Shown: piece by piece, positions 16,776 through 25,068 of the stretch
Numbering within the stretch: position 1 is the stretch's first letter
How the letters are laid out: each line of letters opens with the position of its first letter
DNA from: Thermomicrobiales bacterium
GTDB taxonomy: Bacteria; Chloroflexota; Chloroflexia; Thermomicrobiales; UBA6265
Length of the DNA stretch: 64,000 nucleotides
Direction: 5' to 3'
Assembly (NCBI GenBank): GCA_019637585.1
Contig: JAHBVL010000002.1
Location: 1 to 64,000 of the forward strand
Position numbers and translations under genes: made by a program
The notes under the pieces: generated by a model
Told to the model about the DNA's origin: nothing
The model's input: the letters and a program-made list of their open reading frames with translations, nothing else
Database searches by the model: none

Positions 16776-17711
16776 ATGCCAGTGGTGATGTTTTCGGAGG
16801 TGGCGGGATGCGTTCCCGGCGGGGTCAACGTCGGAATCATCCTGGGCGGTGACGGTTCGGTGGCGGTGATCGACACCGGTCTCAACGAGTCCAACGCGAA
16901 GAAAACGCTCAAGACGATTGCCGCGGAACTCAACCGCCCGGTGACGCGGATTCTCACCACCCATGCCCATGCCGACCACTTTGGCGGGAACGCGACGGTG
17001 GTCAAGCGCACCGGCGCCGACGTGTGGGCGCCGCCGGTCGACGAAGCGGTGCTGCGCTACCCGATTCTGCAGCCCTCCCTCCTCTTCGCCGGCGCCGATC
17101 CGCCGCCCGATCTGCGGGGCGGGTTTCTGCTGGCCGATGCCAGTCCGGTCGATCACGTGATCACCGAGTCGCGCATCGAGTTCGAAGGGGTGGCCATCGA
17201 CGTGGTGCCGCTGTATGGCCATTCGCCGGGTCAGATCGGTTTTCTGGTGGACGGCATCTTCTTCTGCGCGGATGTCGTGCTGCCGGAAAGCGTGCTGGCC
17301 AAGTACCGGATTCCGTATCTCTACTCGGTGCGCGATCATCTTCAGGCGCTTGATCGAGCTGAAACGATCGAGCACCGGCAAGTGGTGCCGGGCCACGGGG
17401 CGCCGTCCGAGAACATTCTGCCTGCAGTGGCGCTGAATCGGGCTCTGGTGCTCGACGTCCTGGAGAAGGTGCCAGAACTCTGCCGCGAACCAAAGACGGC
17501 GGAGAGCGTCTTTCATGCGGTTCTGGAGGCATTTGATGCGCCGATCACCGATGCCCCGGTGTATTACCTGCTTCACCCGACGATTCATGCGTTTCTCTCC
17601 GAGCTTGCGACGCGTGGAGAGGTCGTGGGGGAAGTGGTCGATCGCAGGATGGTCTGGAGAAGGGCTAAGGGGGCAAGGGAAGCAGGGCAGCCGGTTGAAA
17701 CCGGTGGCTAA
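16776..17711 (+). CDS. Metallo-beta-lactamase-fold hydrolase
   Basis: A 311-residue protein with the MBL metal motif THAHADHFGGN (HxHxDH, about residues 66-76) and later metal ligands in a GHSPGQ segment and FFCADVVLPE. A third His lies in VPGHGAPSEN. Such proteins hydrolyse thioesters, lactones, phosphodiesters or related substrates, and no specific reaction can be assigned. The C-terminal 110 residues form a helical domain, as in SoxH/glyoxalase-like MBL proteins. ATG 16776 is taken as start; GTG at 16761 in the same frame is an alternative. A longer upstream frame would overlap pyrB and is rejected. Confidence 0.85.
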   Translation: MPVVMFSEVAGCVPGGVNVGIILGGDGSVAVIDTGLNESNAKKTLKTIAAELNRPVTRILTTHAHADHFGGNATVVKRTGADVWAPPVDEAVLRYPILQPSLLFAGADPPPDLRGGFLLADASPVDHVITESRIEFEGVAIDVVPLYGHSPGQIGFLVDGIFFCADVVLPESVLAKYRIPYLYSVRDHLQALDRAETIEHRQVVPGHGAPSENILPAVALNRALVLDVLEKVPELCREPKTAESVFHAVLEAFDAPITDAPVYYLLHPTIHAFLSELATRGEVVGEVVDRRMVWRRAKGAREAGQPVETGG

Positions 17712-17874
17712 GACACCTCATTTCCGGTGAGGTAGACCGTTGTCTTCCCCGATCAGCTTGGCCGGATGAATCAGTGTTCCACCCAAGGCGACGGTAATCG
17801 ACGACCGGAGAGCATCATGACGCGAACGAGGGGTGCTAGCCGTTCGGCTTCAGCCATCGGTCTCCGAAGCGGCC

Positions 17875-19218
17875 TCAGCGCTGATCGCCGGACCCCCACG
17901 GAACTCCTGACCGGGCGTCGTCAACAACCATCGCCGTGATCTGATTGCCGAGCCGGACGCTGTAGTTGGTGCCCCGGTCTTCGGGATAGATCTGGCTCGT
18001 GTTGGCCAGGTAGAGGTTGGGGATGGGGGTGCGGTGTCCGGGCAGGCGTTCGCTGTAGTTGAGGGTGATGATCGGTTGAGCGGCACGTTCCCGGAACACC
18101 CAGCTGTTCGTGATCCAGGACGCGTCGAACGCCGGGTTGATCCGGTTGAGGTAGGTGGTGTACTCGGCGATCAGCTCGTCGGCGTCTTTGGTGAAGTAGG
18201 GGTGATCGGTTTCCAGGTACTTGCTCAGATAGACGTAATGGCGGCCGCCATAGTGCTCCGGCCCGACAAAATTCGTATGCTCGATCACCGCCGTGAAGGG
18301 AAGGGATGGATCGGCGATGTTCATCCAGTAGGTCGAGCTAAGTGGCCGGTCCATCTCCAGCAAGGCCACAACCGCGGCCTCGTAGGTCAGGCTGGTGATC
18401 TTGGCCCGGTAGGCGTCGGACAGCTCCGGCGCGAGTCTGGCGAAGATCGGCGACGGGGTGGTCACGATCAGCCGGTCGACCTGCACATCAGCGTTGCCGT
18501 CGCCGAATGACAGGGTCAAGCCGCCAGCCGCGTTCGACCTGATCTCTTCCGGTCCCAGTCCGGTATGAATCGTTGCGCCCGCTGTGCGGGCCGCTGACGC
18601 CAGGGCATCGGTCACCGAGCCAAAGCTGCCCATCGGATAGCCGAGTTTCTCGCCTTCCAGCGGAGACCGGCGCGAGGTCGTTCTGAGCCAGATCTTGCCC
18701 CAGAACCAGACCATCGCGATATCACCTGCATACCGGCCGAATTTGGCGTCGAGCTGGGCGCCGAAGGTCGCCTTGTAGGCGCGTTCGCCCATCGCTCGCG
18801 TGAGCCATGCTTCCGCGGTGACCGATTCGAACTTCTTCCAGTCCCGAACCCGTTGGAGATAGGCGGTGACCAGACCGATGCGCACCCGGTCGTGAAAGGG
18901 AACGACATCGAGTTTCAGAAGATCGAGCGCGCCGTTCAGGGGCTGAATGCGACCATCGGCGAAGTAGCCGACGTCCGATGGCAACCACTGCAGCTCGTCG
19001 CCGAGGCCGAGCTCGTGAATGAGGGCGGTGATGTCGGTGTCGCTCTGAAAGAGGTGATGGTAGAAGTACTCGAGCCGCCCGTGGGCGACGGGAAAGGAAA
19101 CCGCCTGCCCCCCGAGGTGATTCGAGCGCTCCCAGAGGGTCACCTGTTCGCCCGCCTGCGCCAGTCTGTAGGCGGCGGTCAGCCCGGCGACTCCTCCTCC
19201 AATCACGCCTACGTGCAT
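17875..19218 (-). CDS. FAD-dependent amine oxidase/protoporphyrinogen oxidase-like protein
   Basis: A 447-residue flavoprotein. The N terminus MHVGVIGGGVAGLTAAYRL is the dinucleotide-binding GxGxxG fold, followed by LWERSNHLGGQA. The C terminus (NLYLANTSQIYPEDRGTNYS) closes the FAD site. The middle contains a substrate domain with MGSFGSVTDALASAARTAGA, as in UDP-galactopyranose mutase and phytoene/protoporphyrinogen oxidase relatives. The reaction is unknown; polyprenyl or sugar-nucleotide substrates are possible. ATG 19218 is chosen because the Rossmann strand starts there; a start 51 bases upstream would add an unrelated tail. It lies downstream of hppA beyond a terminator. Confidence 0.8.
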   Translation of the reverse strand: MHVGVIGGGVAGLTAAYRLAQAGEQVTLWERSNHLGGQAVSFPVAHGRLEYFYHHLFQSDTDITALIHELGLGDELQWLPSDVGYFADGRIQPLNGALDLLKLDVVPFHDRVRIGLVTAYLQRVRDWKKFESVTAEAWLTRAMGERAYKATFGAQLDAKFGRYAGDIAMVWFWGKIWLRTTSRRSPLEGEKLGYPMGSFGSVTDALASAARTAGATIHTGLGPEEIRSNAAGGLTLSFGDGNADVQVDRLIVTTPSPIFARLAPELSDAYRAKITSLTYEAAVVALLEMDRPLSSTYWMNIADPSLPFTAVIEHTNFVGPEHYGGRHYVYLSKYLETDHPYFTKDADELIAEYTTYLNRINPAFDASWITNSWVFRERAAQPIITLNYSERLPGHRTPIPNLYLANTSQIYPEDRGTNYSVRLGNQITAMVVDDARSGVPWGSGDQR

Positions 19219-19260
19219 AGTCTCGTGTCCTGCCCGTTGTTGCGATGCTGTTGACGCCGA

Positions 19261-19281
19261 GGGGCGCACGCCGTGCGCCCC
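19261..19281. repeat. Perfect palindromic GC hairpin
   Basis: GGGGCGCACG and CGTGCGCCCC form a palindrome with a single central base, 43 bases upstream of the FAD oxidoreductase. The motif resembles intergenic palindromes dispersed in other GC-rich genomes. It could also act in the leader of the oxidoreductase gene. Confidence 0.6.
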
Positions 19282-19304
19282 TACGGAAATGCCCGGAATG
19301 CAGA

Positions 19305-19335
19305 CCGGGCAGCGACGAGATTCATCGCTGCCCGG
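19305..19335 (-). terminator. Terminator hairpin of hppA
   Basis: A perfect 11-bp stem (CCGGGCAGCGA with TCGCTGCCCGG) with a 9-base loop lies 24 bases after the hppA stop. There is no T tract, as is common in GC-rich genomes. Confidence 0.7.
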
Positions 19336-19358
19336 TCGAGTGTACGCAGTCTGCTCTC

Positions 19359-21524
19359 CTAGATGAAGAGCGGCGCCAGCACCAGCGTGATCGTGGCGAA
19401 GAGCTTGATCAACACATGGAGCGACGGACCAGCGGTGTCCTTGAACGGGTCGCCGACGGTGTCGCCGACCACGGCGGCGGCATGCGCCTCAGAACCCTTG
19501 CCCAGGATGTTGCCCGCTTCATCCTTCAACTTGCCAGCTTCGATGTACTTCTTGGCATTGTCCCAGGCGCCGCCACCATTGTTCAGGAAGAGCGCCATCA
19601 GGACACCGGCGATCGTGCCGATCATCAGAAGACCAGCCGCGGCCTGCCAGCCGAGCAGCACACCGACGACGATGGGACCAGCCACGGCCAGAAGACCAGG
19701 CAGCACCATCTCACGCAGCGCGCTGCGGACTGAAATGTCGACGCACTTCGCGTAGTCCGGCTTGGACGTTCCCGCCATGATGCCCGGATCTTCGCGGAAC
19801 TGGCGCCGGACCTCTTCGATCATGTCGCCGGCGGCGTTGCCGACCGCGCGGATCGCCAGTGAGGTGAAGAGGAAGACGATCATGGCGCCGATCAGACCAC
19901 CGACGAAGACCTTCGGCTCAGCCACGTTGACCACGCGCTCGACTTCGTTGCCCACGCCCTTGAAGCGGTTGACTTCTTCCAGGAAGGCGGAGAAGAGGAG
20001 GAACGCGGCGAGAGCGGCGGTGCCGACGGCGTAACCCTTGGTCAGCGCCTTGGTGGTGTTGCCGGCCGAGTCGAGCGCGTCGGTGACGTCCCGGATCGCT
20101 TCGGGCTGATTGGTCATCTCGACGATACCACCGGCGTTGTCGGCGATCGGGCCGAAGGTGTCCATGGCCAGGATGTAAGCCGCGGCCATGAGCATGCCCA
20201 TCGTCGCCACAGCGGTGCCGAAGATACCGGCCGAAACGGCGGCGTCAGTGGGGAAGTCGACCGATTTGCCGATACTGTAGGAAGAGAGCAGCGCTCCGGC
20301 GATGACGACGGCCGGCAGGCCGGTCGTCTCCATGCCCACCGACAATCCGGAGATCATGTTGGTGGCCACACCCCTGCGCGACTGGTCGGCGATTTCGCGG
20401 ACCGGCCGGTACTCACCCGCGGTGTAGTACTGCGTGATGTAGAGGAAGGCGATCGACGTGGCGATACCGATCACGCCACAGAGCGCGAACTGCCACTGCC
20501 CATACGGCAGAACGCCGTAGGTGACGATGAAGAGACCGACAACCGAGAGAGCGGAGACGATGAAGAAGCCCTTGTTCAGCTCTTTCATCGGATTGGTGAT
20601 GGCGACCGACGGGCGAATCGACAAGACGCCGATCAGCGAGCCGATCACGCCGACGGCGCCGATCAGGAGCGGGAAGAAGATCCACGCCAGGGAGTCGTCC
20701 GCATCAGCACCACCCGATGCCTTGTACAGCGCCACACCAAGAACCATCGCCCCGATGAACTCAGCGGCAGAGGATTCGAAGAGGTCGGCGCCACGGCCGG
20801 CGCAGTCGCCGACGTTGTCGCCAACCAGGTCAGCGATGACCGCCGGGTTGCGCGGGTCGTCTTCCGGGATGCCCGCTTCGACCTTACCCACCAGGTCGGC
20901 GCCGACATCCGCAGCTTTGGTGTAGATACCACCGCCGAGCTGAGCGAAGAGGGCGACGAAACTGGCGCCAAAGGCGAACCCGACGATCCAGTAGGGCGTT
21001 TCGGCAGCGGTCGGCAGCGCGCCCTCAGCGAACTGATAGACGATGCCGTAGATCGCGCCGACACCGATCAGCGACAGCGCCACGACCAGGAAGCCGGAAA
21101 CCGCGCCGCCGCGCAGGGCGACGGTCAGCGCTTCGCCGAGGTTCTTCTGGGCGCCGGCGGCCGTGCGGACATTCGACTTGACGGCAACATACATGCCGAT
21201 GAAGCCGGAAACGCCCGAGAGAAAAGCGCCCAGCAGGAACGCGCCGGCGGTGACGATGGCGCGATCGGTCTGGTGCTCGTTCTCGACAAGGTAGACGATC
21301 GCGCCGAGCACGAACATCACCACGATCGCCAGCATGGCGATCGTCTGGTACTGGCGGCGCATGTAGGCCATGGCGCCTTCGAAAATCAGATCAGAGACAC
21401 CGCGCATCTCCGGAGTACCGGTATCACGGCTCATGACATCCCGGGCGAGATAGGCGGCAAAGAGAACCGCAATCCCTCCGATGATGAACACGGGCAGCAA
21501 GTACGAACCTACGTTGTCCAACAC
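19359..21524 (-). CDS. hppA: Membrane-bound proton-pumping pyrophosphatase
   Basis: Couples hydrolysis of pyrophosphate to H+ (possibly Na+) transport; 721 residues with about 16 membrane helices. The catalytic block DVGADLVGKVEAGIPEDDPR is at about residues 200-220, followed by DNVGDCAGRGADLFES. The second acidic block lies near GPIADNAGGIVEM, and the last near the C terminus in GDTVGDPFKDTAGPS. The determinant GNTTKALTKG (about 490) has Lys where K+-dependent enzymes have Ala, so a K+-independent H+ pump is inferred. GTG 21524 directly abuts the ribosome site GAGGAGGAGG; TTG 21521 gives better spacing and may be the true start. A pseudoknot begins the transcript (see 21650-21694). Confidence 0.96.
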   Translation of the reverse strand: MLDNVGSYLLPVFIIGGIAVLFAAYLARDVMSRDTGTPEMRGVSDLIFEGAMAYMRRQYQTIAMLAIVVMFVLGAIVYLVENEHQTDRAIVTAGAFLLGAFLSGVSGFIGMYVAVKSNVRTAAGAQKNLGEALTVALRGGAVSGFLVVALSLIGVGAIYGIVYQFAEGALPTAAETPYWIVGFAFGASFVALFAQLGGGIYTKAADVGADLVGKVEAGIPEDDPRNPAVIADLVGDNVGDCAGRGADLFESSAAEFIGAMVLGVALYKASGGADADDSLAWIFFPLLIGAVGVIGSLIGVLSIRPSVAITNPMKELNKGFFIVSALSVVGLFIVTYGVLPYGQWQFALCGVIGIATSIAFLYITQYYTAGEYRPVREIADQSRRGVATNMISGLSVGMETTGLPAVVIAGALLSSYSIGKSVDFPTDAAVSAGIFGTAVATMGMLMAAAYILAMDTFGPIADNAGGIVEMTNQPEAIRDVTDALDSAGNTTKALTKGYAVGTAALAAFLLFSAFLEEVNRFKGVGNEVERVVNVAEPKVFVGGLIGAMIVFLFTSLAIRAVGNAAGDMIEEVRRQFREDPGIMAGTSKPDYAKCVDISVRSALREMVLPGLLAVAGPIVVGVLLGWQAAAGLLMIGTIAGVLMALFLNNGGGAWDNAKKYIEAGKLKDEAGNILGKGSEAHAAAVVGDTVGDPFKDTAGPSLHVLIKLFATITLVLAPLFI

Positions 21525-21649
21525 CCTCCTCCTCGGTTACCCCGGCCGCACCAAAAGGTTTGGCCCACTTCCTGAGACCTGCGCGGGCCGCATCGTTGCG
21601 CCCTGGTCGCTATTGACGACTACGCGAATGGAAAACTGAGCGTCAGGCG

Positions 21650-21694
21650 TTGCTCACACACAAGCGCGTGGTGAGCAATCTACCCGCCACGCGC
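21650..21694 (-). ncRNA. H-type pseudoknot at the 5' end of the hppA mRNA
   Basis: On the minus strand, stem 1 is GCGCGTGG (21694-21687) with CCACGCGC (21671-21664), 8 bp. Stem 2 is TTGCTCA (21678-21672) with TGAGCAA (21656-21650), 7 bp. The order S1-L1-S2-S1'-L3-S2' has loops of 8 and 7 bases and no base between the stems, so coaxial stacking is possible. It starts about 2-3 bases after the predicted transcription start. It matches no riboswitch consensus known to me. Function is unknown; ligand sensing, mRNA stability or protein binding are all open. Confidence 0.7.
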
Positions 21695-21702
21695 GACTTG
21701 GA

Positions 21703-21711
21703 ATTCTACCA
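21703..21711 (-). promoter_or_regulatory. hppA extended -10 promoter
   Basis: TGG-TAGAAT on the minus strand forms an extended -10 element. The same TGGTAGAATT string occurs before gyrA. No clear -35 is seen, as expected for an extended -10 promoter. Confidence 0.6.
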
Positions 21712-21756
21712 CTAACCCCTGAAGCTGGCTCTTCGCCGTGTTCGCCCATCCAGCGA

Positions 21757-22707
21757 TCAGGACGCGGCAGCCGCGGCCGTTTCGCGCCGGAGGAGCTTGT
21801 TCCACCAGCGCTGGAAATCGCCCAACTCCCACGATACGAGCAGCTGGGCGGCGGTGAATATCGACGAAAAGGTGCCGATCACGATTCCCAGAAGGAGCGC
21901 GAGCACAAAGTTCCTCGTCGATTCACCACCAAAGAGATACAGGGCCAGAAGGGTGAAGATCACGGTCAATGATGTGTTCACCGACCGGACGATGGTTTGG
22001 GCAAGACTGTAATTGACGACACCCTCGAAATCGGGGTCGGTCTGGTTCGCCAGATTCTCCCGGATGCGGTCGAACACCACGATGGTGTCATGGACGGAGA
22101 ACCCGATGACCGTCAGGATCGCGGTGACGAACAGGGCGTCGACCTGCACGTCGAAGAGTTGCCCCAGAATGGCGAAAACGCCGAGCACAAAGAGGACATC
22201 ATGGAGCATGGCCACGATTGCGCAGATGCCATACAGGAAGGGATTCTGCGTGTTTCGGAAGGCGAATGCGATATAGAGCAGGATGCCGACCGATGCCGCC
22301 AGCACGGCAATGATCGCTTTCTGGCTGATCTCGCTGCTGACGGAGGAGCCGACGGTGGAGATCTGGAGTTCTTCGAAGGGACCCATCTCCGCTTCGAGAG
22401 CCGCTTCCAGCCGCTGTTTCTCTTCAGACAGTTGCGGCAGCTCCTCCATACGGATGATGGCGACGTTGTCCGACATGTCGTCAGAGGACGAGAGCTGAAC
22501 CGTGGCTTCGCCGCGCCCTTCGGTGGCCAGCGAAGCGCGGACCTGCTCGGTGGTCACTGGCTGTTCGAATTCGAGCTCCCAGATCGTGCCGCCCGTGAAA
22601 TCGATGCCCAGATTCAGCCGCCAGAACAGCAGCGCCAGGATGCCGGGCATGACCAGCAGGAGGGAGATGACGTACCAGCGGTTTCGATGTGTAGCCAGGT
22701 GAAACAT
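21757..22707 (-). CDS. secF: Protein-export membrane protein SecF
   Basis: A partner of SecD in the auxiliary Sec complex that uses the proton gradient to finish translocation; 316 residues. Six membrane segments are visible. The first periplasmic strand begins LGIDFTGGTIWELEF, the typical SecF motif. The conserved ILTVIGFSVHDTIVVFDRIRENL lies at about residues 195-217. SecF starts 7 bases after the SecD stop, so the two genes are in one operon. The C terminus is short and ends in an alanine run. Confidence 0.96.
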   Translation of the reverse strand: MFHLATHRNRWYVISLLLVMPGILALLFWRLNLGIDFTGGTIWELEFEQPVTTEQVRASLATEGRGEATVQLSSSDDMSDNVAIIRMEELPQLSEEKQRLEAALEAEMGPFEELQISTVGSSVSSEISQKAIIAVLAASVGILLYIAFAFRNTQNPFLYGICAIVAMLHDVLFVLGVFAILGQLFDVQVDALFVTAILTVIGFSVHDTIVVFDRIRENLANQTDPDFEGVVNYSLAQTIVRSVNTSLTVIFTLLALYLFGGESTRNFVLALLLGIVIGTFSSIFTAAQLLVSWELGDFQRWWNKLLRRETAAAAAS

Positions 22708-22714
22708 GCGGTCC

Positions 22715-24241
22715 TCAGTCGGCAGCAGCCGGCGCCGGTTCGACGTTGTGATTCACGCCGTACCACCAGAGATCGTGGACGGGCCGGGCGCCCAGAATGA
22801 CGCGCAGGAAGGTCCGGGTCACGGTGTAGGCGGTGAACATGCTGACGGCCACACCGATGAACAGCGTCAGGGCGAATCCGGTGACGATGCTGGCGCCGCT
22901 GTACTGCCCGAACCAGTAGAGAATCGCGGCGGTGATCATCGAGGCGATGTTCGAGTCGCGAATCGATGGCCAGGCGTGCCGGAATCCGTCTTCGATGGCG
23001 TAGTTGATGGGCCGGCCAAGCCGCAGCTCTTCTTTCAGGCGGGAGAAGATGAGGACGTTCGCGTCCACGGCCATGCCGATCGAGAGAATGAAACCGGCGA
23101 TACCGGCCAGGGTCAGCGTCACCGGGATGATCTTGAAAAGCGCGAGCACCAATAGCGTGTAGATCAAGAGGGCGAGCACCGAGATGATGCCGGGAAGCCG
23201 GTAATAGAAGATCATGAACAGCCCGACGATGCCGAGACCGATCAGACCGGCCATGAGGCTCTTGTCGATCGAATCCTGCCCCAACGTCGGGCCGACGGTG
23301 CGGCTCTGGACGACTTCGAGCGGGACAGCCAGCGAACCGGCTTTGAGCTGGACGACCAGGCTGTCCACCTCGTTGGCCGGAATGCCTTCGATCTGACCCT
23401 CGCTGGAAATCGCGGAGTTGACGCTTGGCGACGAAATGACGATGCCGTCGATGACAATCGACATCGGCCGTCCGATGTTCTGGCTGGTGAACTCGAACAT
23501 CTTGTCGGCAGCGGAGCCGTTGAGCTCGAAGGCGACGACCTGCTCACCCAATGGACCAGTCGCCCGGTAGGCATCTTTGAGATCGCTGCCGCTGATGATC
23601 GTGGTGTAGATCGGTCCGGCGGCAACTGGAGTCTCCGATGCCTCTGGCGTGGCAACCGGGCTGGCCGCTGGACTGGCAACCGGACTCGCTCCCGGGCTGG
23701 CGACAGGTGATCCCGCCACAGGGGTCGCAGCGGTTGCCGTTTCCTGGTCGCCGCCGGGATTCAGGGTCGTCCTGACCCTCGTGCCGGCCGGCAAATACTG
23801 GCCCTGCGGATCGATGATTTCGAGCAGCGCTGTTTCCCGGACTACTTCGACCGCTTCATCCGGATTCTCGACGCCGGGAAGCTCGACGATGATCTGGTTG
23901 TTGCCGCGGGTCTGAACGACCGGCTCGCTGACGCCCAGCGCGTTGACGCGCCGTTCGATTGTGTTTCGGGTGCCTTCCAGGGTGCCGCTATCGACCGACT
24001 GGCCGGCGGGAGGCCGCGCCTCGAGGGTAACCTGGACACCGCCCTGCAAGTCGAGACCCTGCTGAATCGGGTGATCGGCTTTCCACCCGCCAACGTCGAG
24101 TGTGTCGCCGGGGAGCGCCACCCAACCGGCGGCGGCTGTGAGCAGAAGTATCAGCAGAAGTGACACCCAGGGAGGGATTCGCAACGACGGTGTTCCTGTC
24201 GTTCGACCGGTCCCGTTCCGGGAGTCCGATCCTGATAACAT
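22715..24241 (-). CDS. secD: Protein-export membrane protein SecD
   Basis: A 508-residue SecD with an N-terminal helix (about residues 28-45), the P1 domain beginning QQGLDLQGGVQVTLEARPP, and a six-helix region. The membrane region includes IGMAVDANVLIFSRLKEELR. Between about residues 180 and 210 lies a low-complexity Ala/Ser/Pro/Val linker (repeats of SPVA/SPGA) not common in SecD, probably a flexible insertion in the P1 head. A consensus promoter lies 30 bases upstream. No ribosome site precedes ATG 24241, so the true start may be downstream, for example the TTG at the codon before RIPPW. Confidence 0.95.
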   Translation of the reverse strand: MLSGSDSRNGTGRTTGTPSLRIPPWVSLLLILLLTAAAGWVALPGDTLDVGGWKADHPIQQGLDLQGGVQVTLEARPPAGQSVDSGTLEGTRNTIERRVNALGVSEPVVQTRGNNQIIVELPGVENPDEAVEVVRETALLEIIDPQGQYLPAGTRVRTTLNPGGDQETATAATPVAGSPVASPGASPVASPAASPVATPEASETPVAAGPIYTTIISGSDLKDAYRATGPLGEQVVAFELNGSAADKMFEFTSQNIGRPMSIVIDGIVISSPSVNSAISSEGQIEGIPANEVDSLVVQLKAGSLAVPLEVVQSRTVGPTLGQDSIDKSLMAGLIGLGIVGLFMIFYYRLPGIISVLALLIYTLLVLALFKIIPVTLTLAGIAGFILSIGMAVDANVLIFSRLKEELRLGRPINYAIEDGFRHAWPSIRDSNIASMITAAILYWFGQYSGASIVTGFALTLFIGVAVSMFTAYTVTRTFLRVILGARPVHDLWWYGVNHNVEPAPAAAD

Positions 24242-24270
24242 GCAGAACGACCCAAAAAGGGCCGAGGCGC

Positions 24271-24299
24271 AGTATAGGAGTTGCTCGGAAACGGGTCAA
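24271..24299 (-). promoter_or_regulatory. secDF promoter
   Basis: TTGACC (24299-24294) and TATACT (24276-24271) are separated by 17 bases on the minus strand, a near-consensus sigma-70-type promoter. It lies between the nadD stop and secD, so secDF is transcribed separately from nadD. Confidence 0.85.
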
Positions 24300-24315
24300 T
24301 GACGAGCGTGTACAT

Positions 24316-24960
24316 TCAATCCGTTTCGCCTGTCCCAGCGCGATAGAGACCACGCTCGGCGACATAAGCCTCCACCTCTTCCGGAACTTGATACCAGAAC
24401 GGCTCGCCAGCTGCGGCCCGCCGCCGGATATCGGTCGACGAGATCTCGATCAGCGGCATCGTGAGAAGCCGGAGTCTGCCGCGAAGGGAGGGCGTCCGTT
24501 TGAGGACAGTGTCGAGATCGAAGGTTGCGCCCGGCCGGGGCAGAACGGCGATCGTCGCCCGGGCGGTGATTCTGCGTGGCTGAAACCAGGTGTGAAAGTC
24601 TCGCAGCGAATCTGCCCCGATGATGAAAAAGAGCTCGCTCTCCGGTTCGCTCTCCGCGATGCGTTCGACGAGATCCGCGCTGTAGCTCGGTCCTTCCCCG
24701 CCGAGATCGATCGCGCTGAGGGAGAACGCGTTTCTTCCGGCGATGGCCAGGCCGATCATGGTCGAGCGGTCTTCATCCGACGAGATCGTCTGGTCCGGTT
24801 TGTGGGGTGGTTGTCCGGCCGGCAGAAAGAGCACCTCATCGAGCTCCAGCTGAGCCAGCGCTTCGCTGGCCATGATCAGATGCCCGGTGTGAATGGGATC
24901 GAATGTGCCGCCGAAGAGACCGAGCCGGCGGCGTGACCGGCTGCCGAGATCAACGCCCAT
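24316..24960 (-). CDS. nadD: Nicotinate-nucleotide adenylyltransferase
   Basis: Joins nicotinate mononucleotide and ATP to form deamido-NAD in NAD synthesis; 214 residues. The nucleotidyltransferase motif GGTFDPIHTGHL (about residues 17-28) supplies the HxGH catalytic histidines. ISSTDIRRRAAAGE (about 170-185) is the SSTxxR signature. The short N-terminal extension (MGVDLGSRSRRR) before the strand is unusual but small. It is divergent from the PHP protein gene. The neighbours usually seen with nadD (obgE, rsfS) are absent. Confidence 0.95.
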   Translation of the reverse strand: MGVDLGSRSRRRLGLFGGTFDPIHTGHLIMASEALAQLELDEVLFLPAGQPPHKPDQTISSDEDRSTMIGLAIAGRNAFSLSAIDLGGEGPSYSADLVERIAESEPESELFFIIGADSLRDFHTWFQPRRITARATIAVLPRPGATFDLDTVLKRTPSLRGRLRLLTMPLIEISSTDIRRRAAAGEPFWYQVPEEVEAYVAERGLYRAGTGETD

Positions 24961-25019
24961 GACGGACTCCCGCCGGCATTCGCCGAATCGAGCCAGGAAG
25001 CGATTGGTATAGTTTCGGT

Positions 25020-25031
25020 GTACCTAGGTAC
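25020..25031. promoter_or_regulatory. 12-bp palindrome in the nadD-PHP spacer
   Basis: GTACCTAGGTAC is a perfect palindrome, followed two bases later by another GTAC. It lies between a possible extended -10 (TGGTATAGT, 25006-25014) and the GTG start at 25069, so it would be at or after the start of transcription. An operator is possible; no regulator is known. Confidence 0.4.
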
Positions 25032-25068
25032 GTGTACATAGAGGTGCGCTGAAAGGCTCCTGAACAGC

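Noticed and set aside
17712-17874. A small gene between the MBL and FAD oxidoreductase genes
   Set aside because: No open frame with a ribosome site or family match was seen in these 163 bases.
21650-21694. Fluoride, SAM-II or preQ1 riboswitch
   Set aside because: The pseudoknot topology is similar, but the conserved nucleotides of those classes are not present by eye; it is reported as an unclassified pseudoknot.
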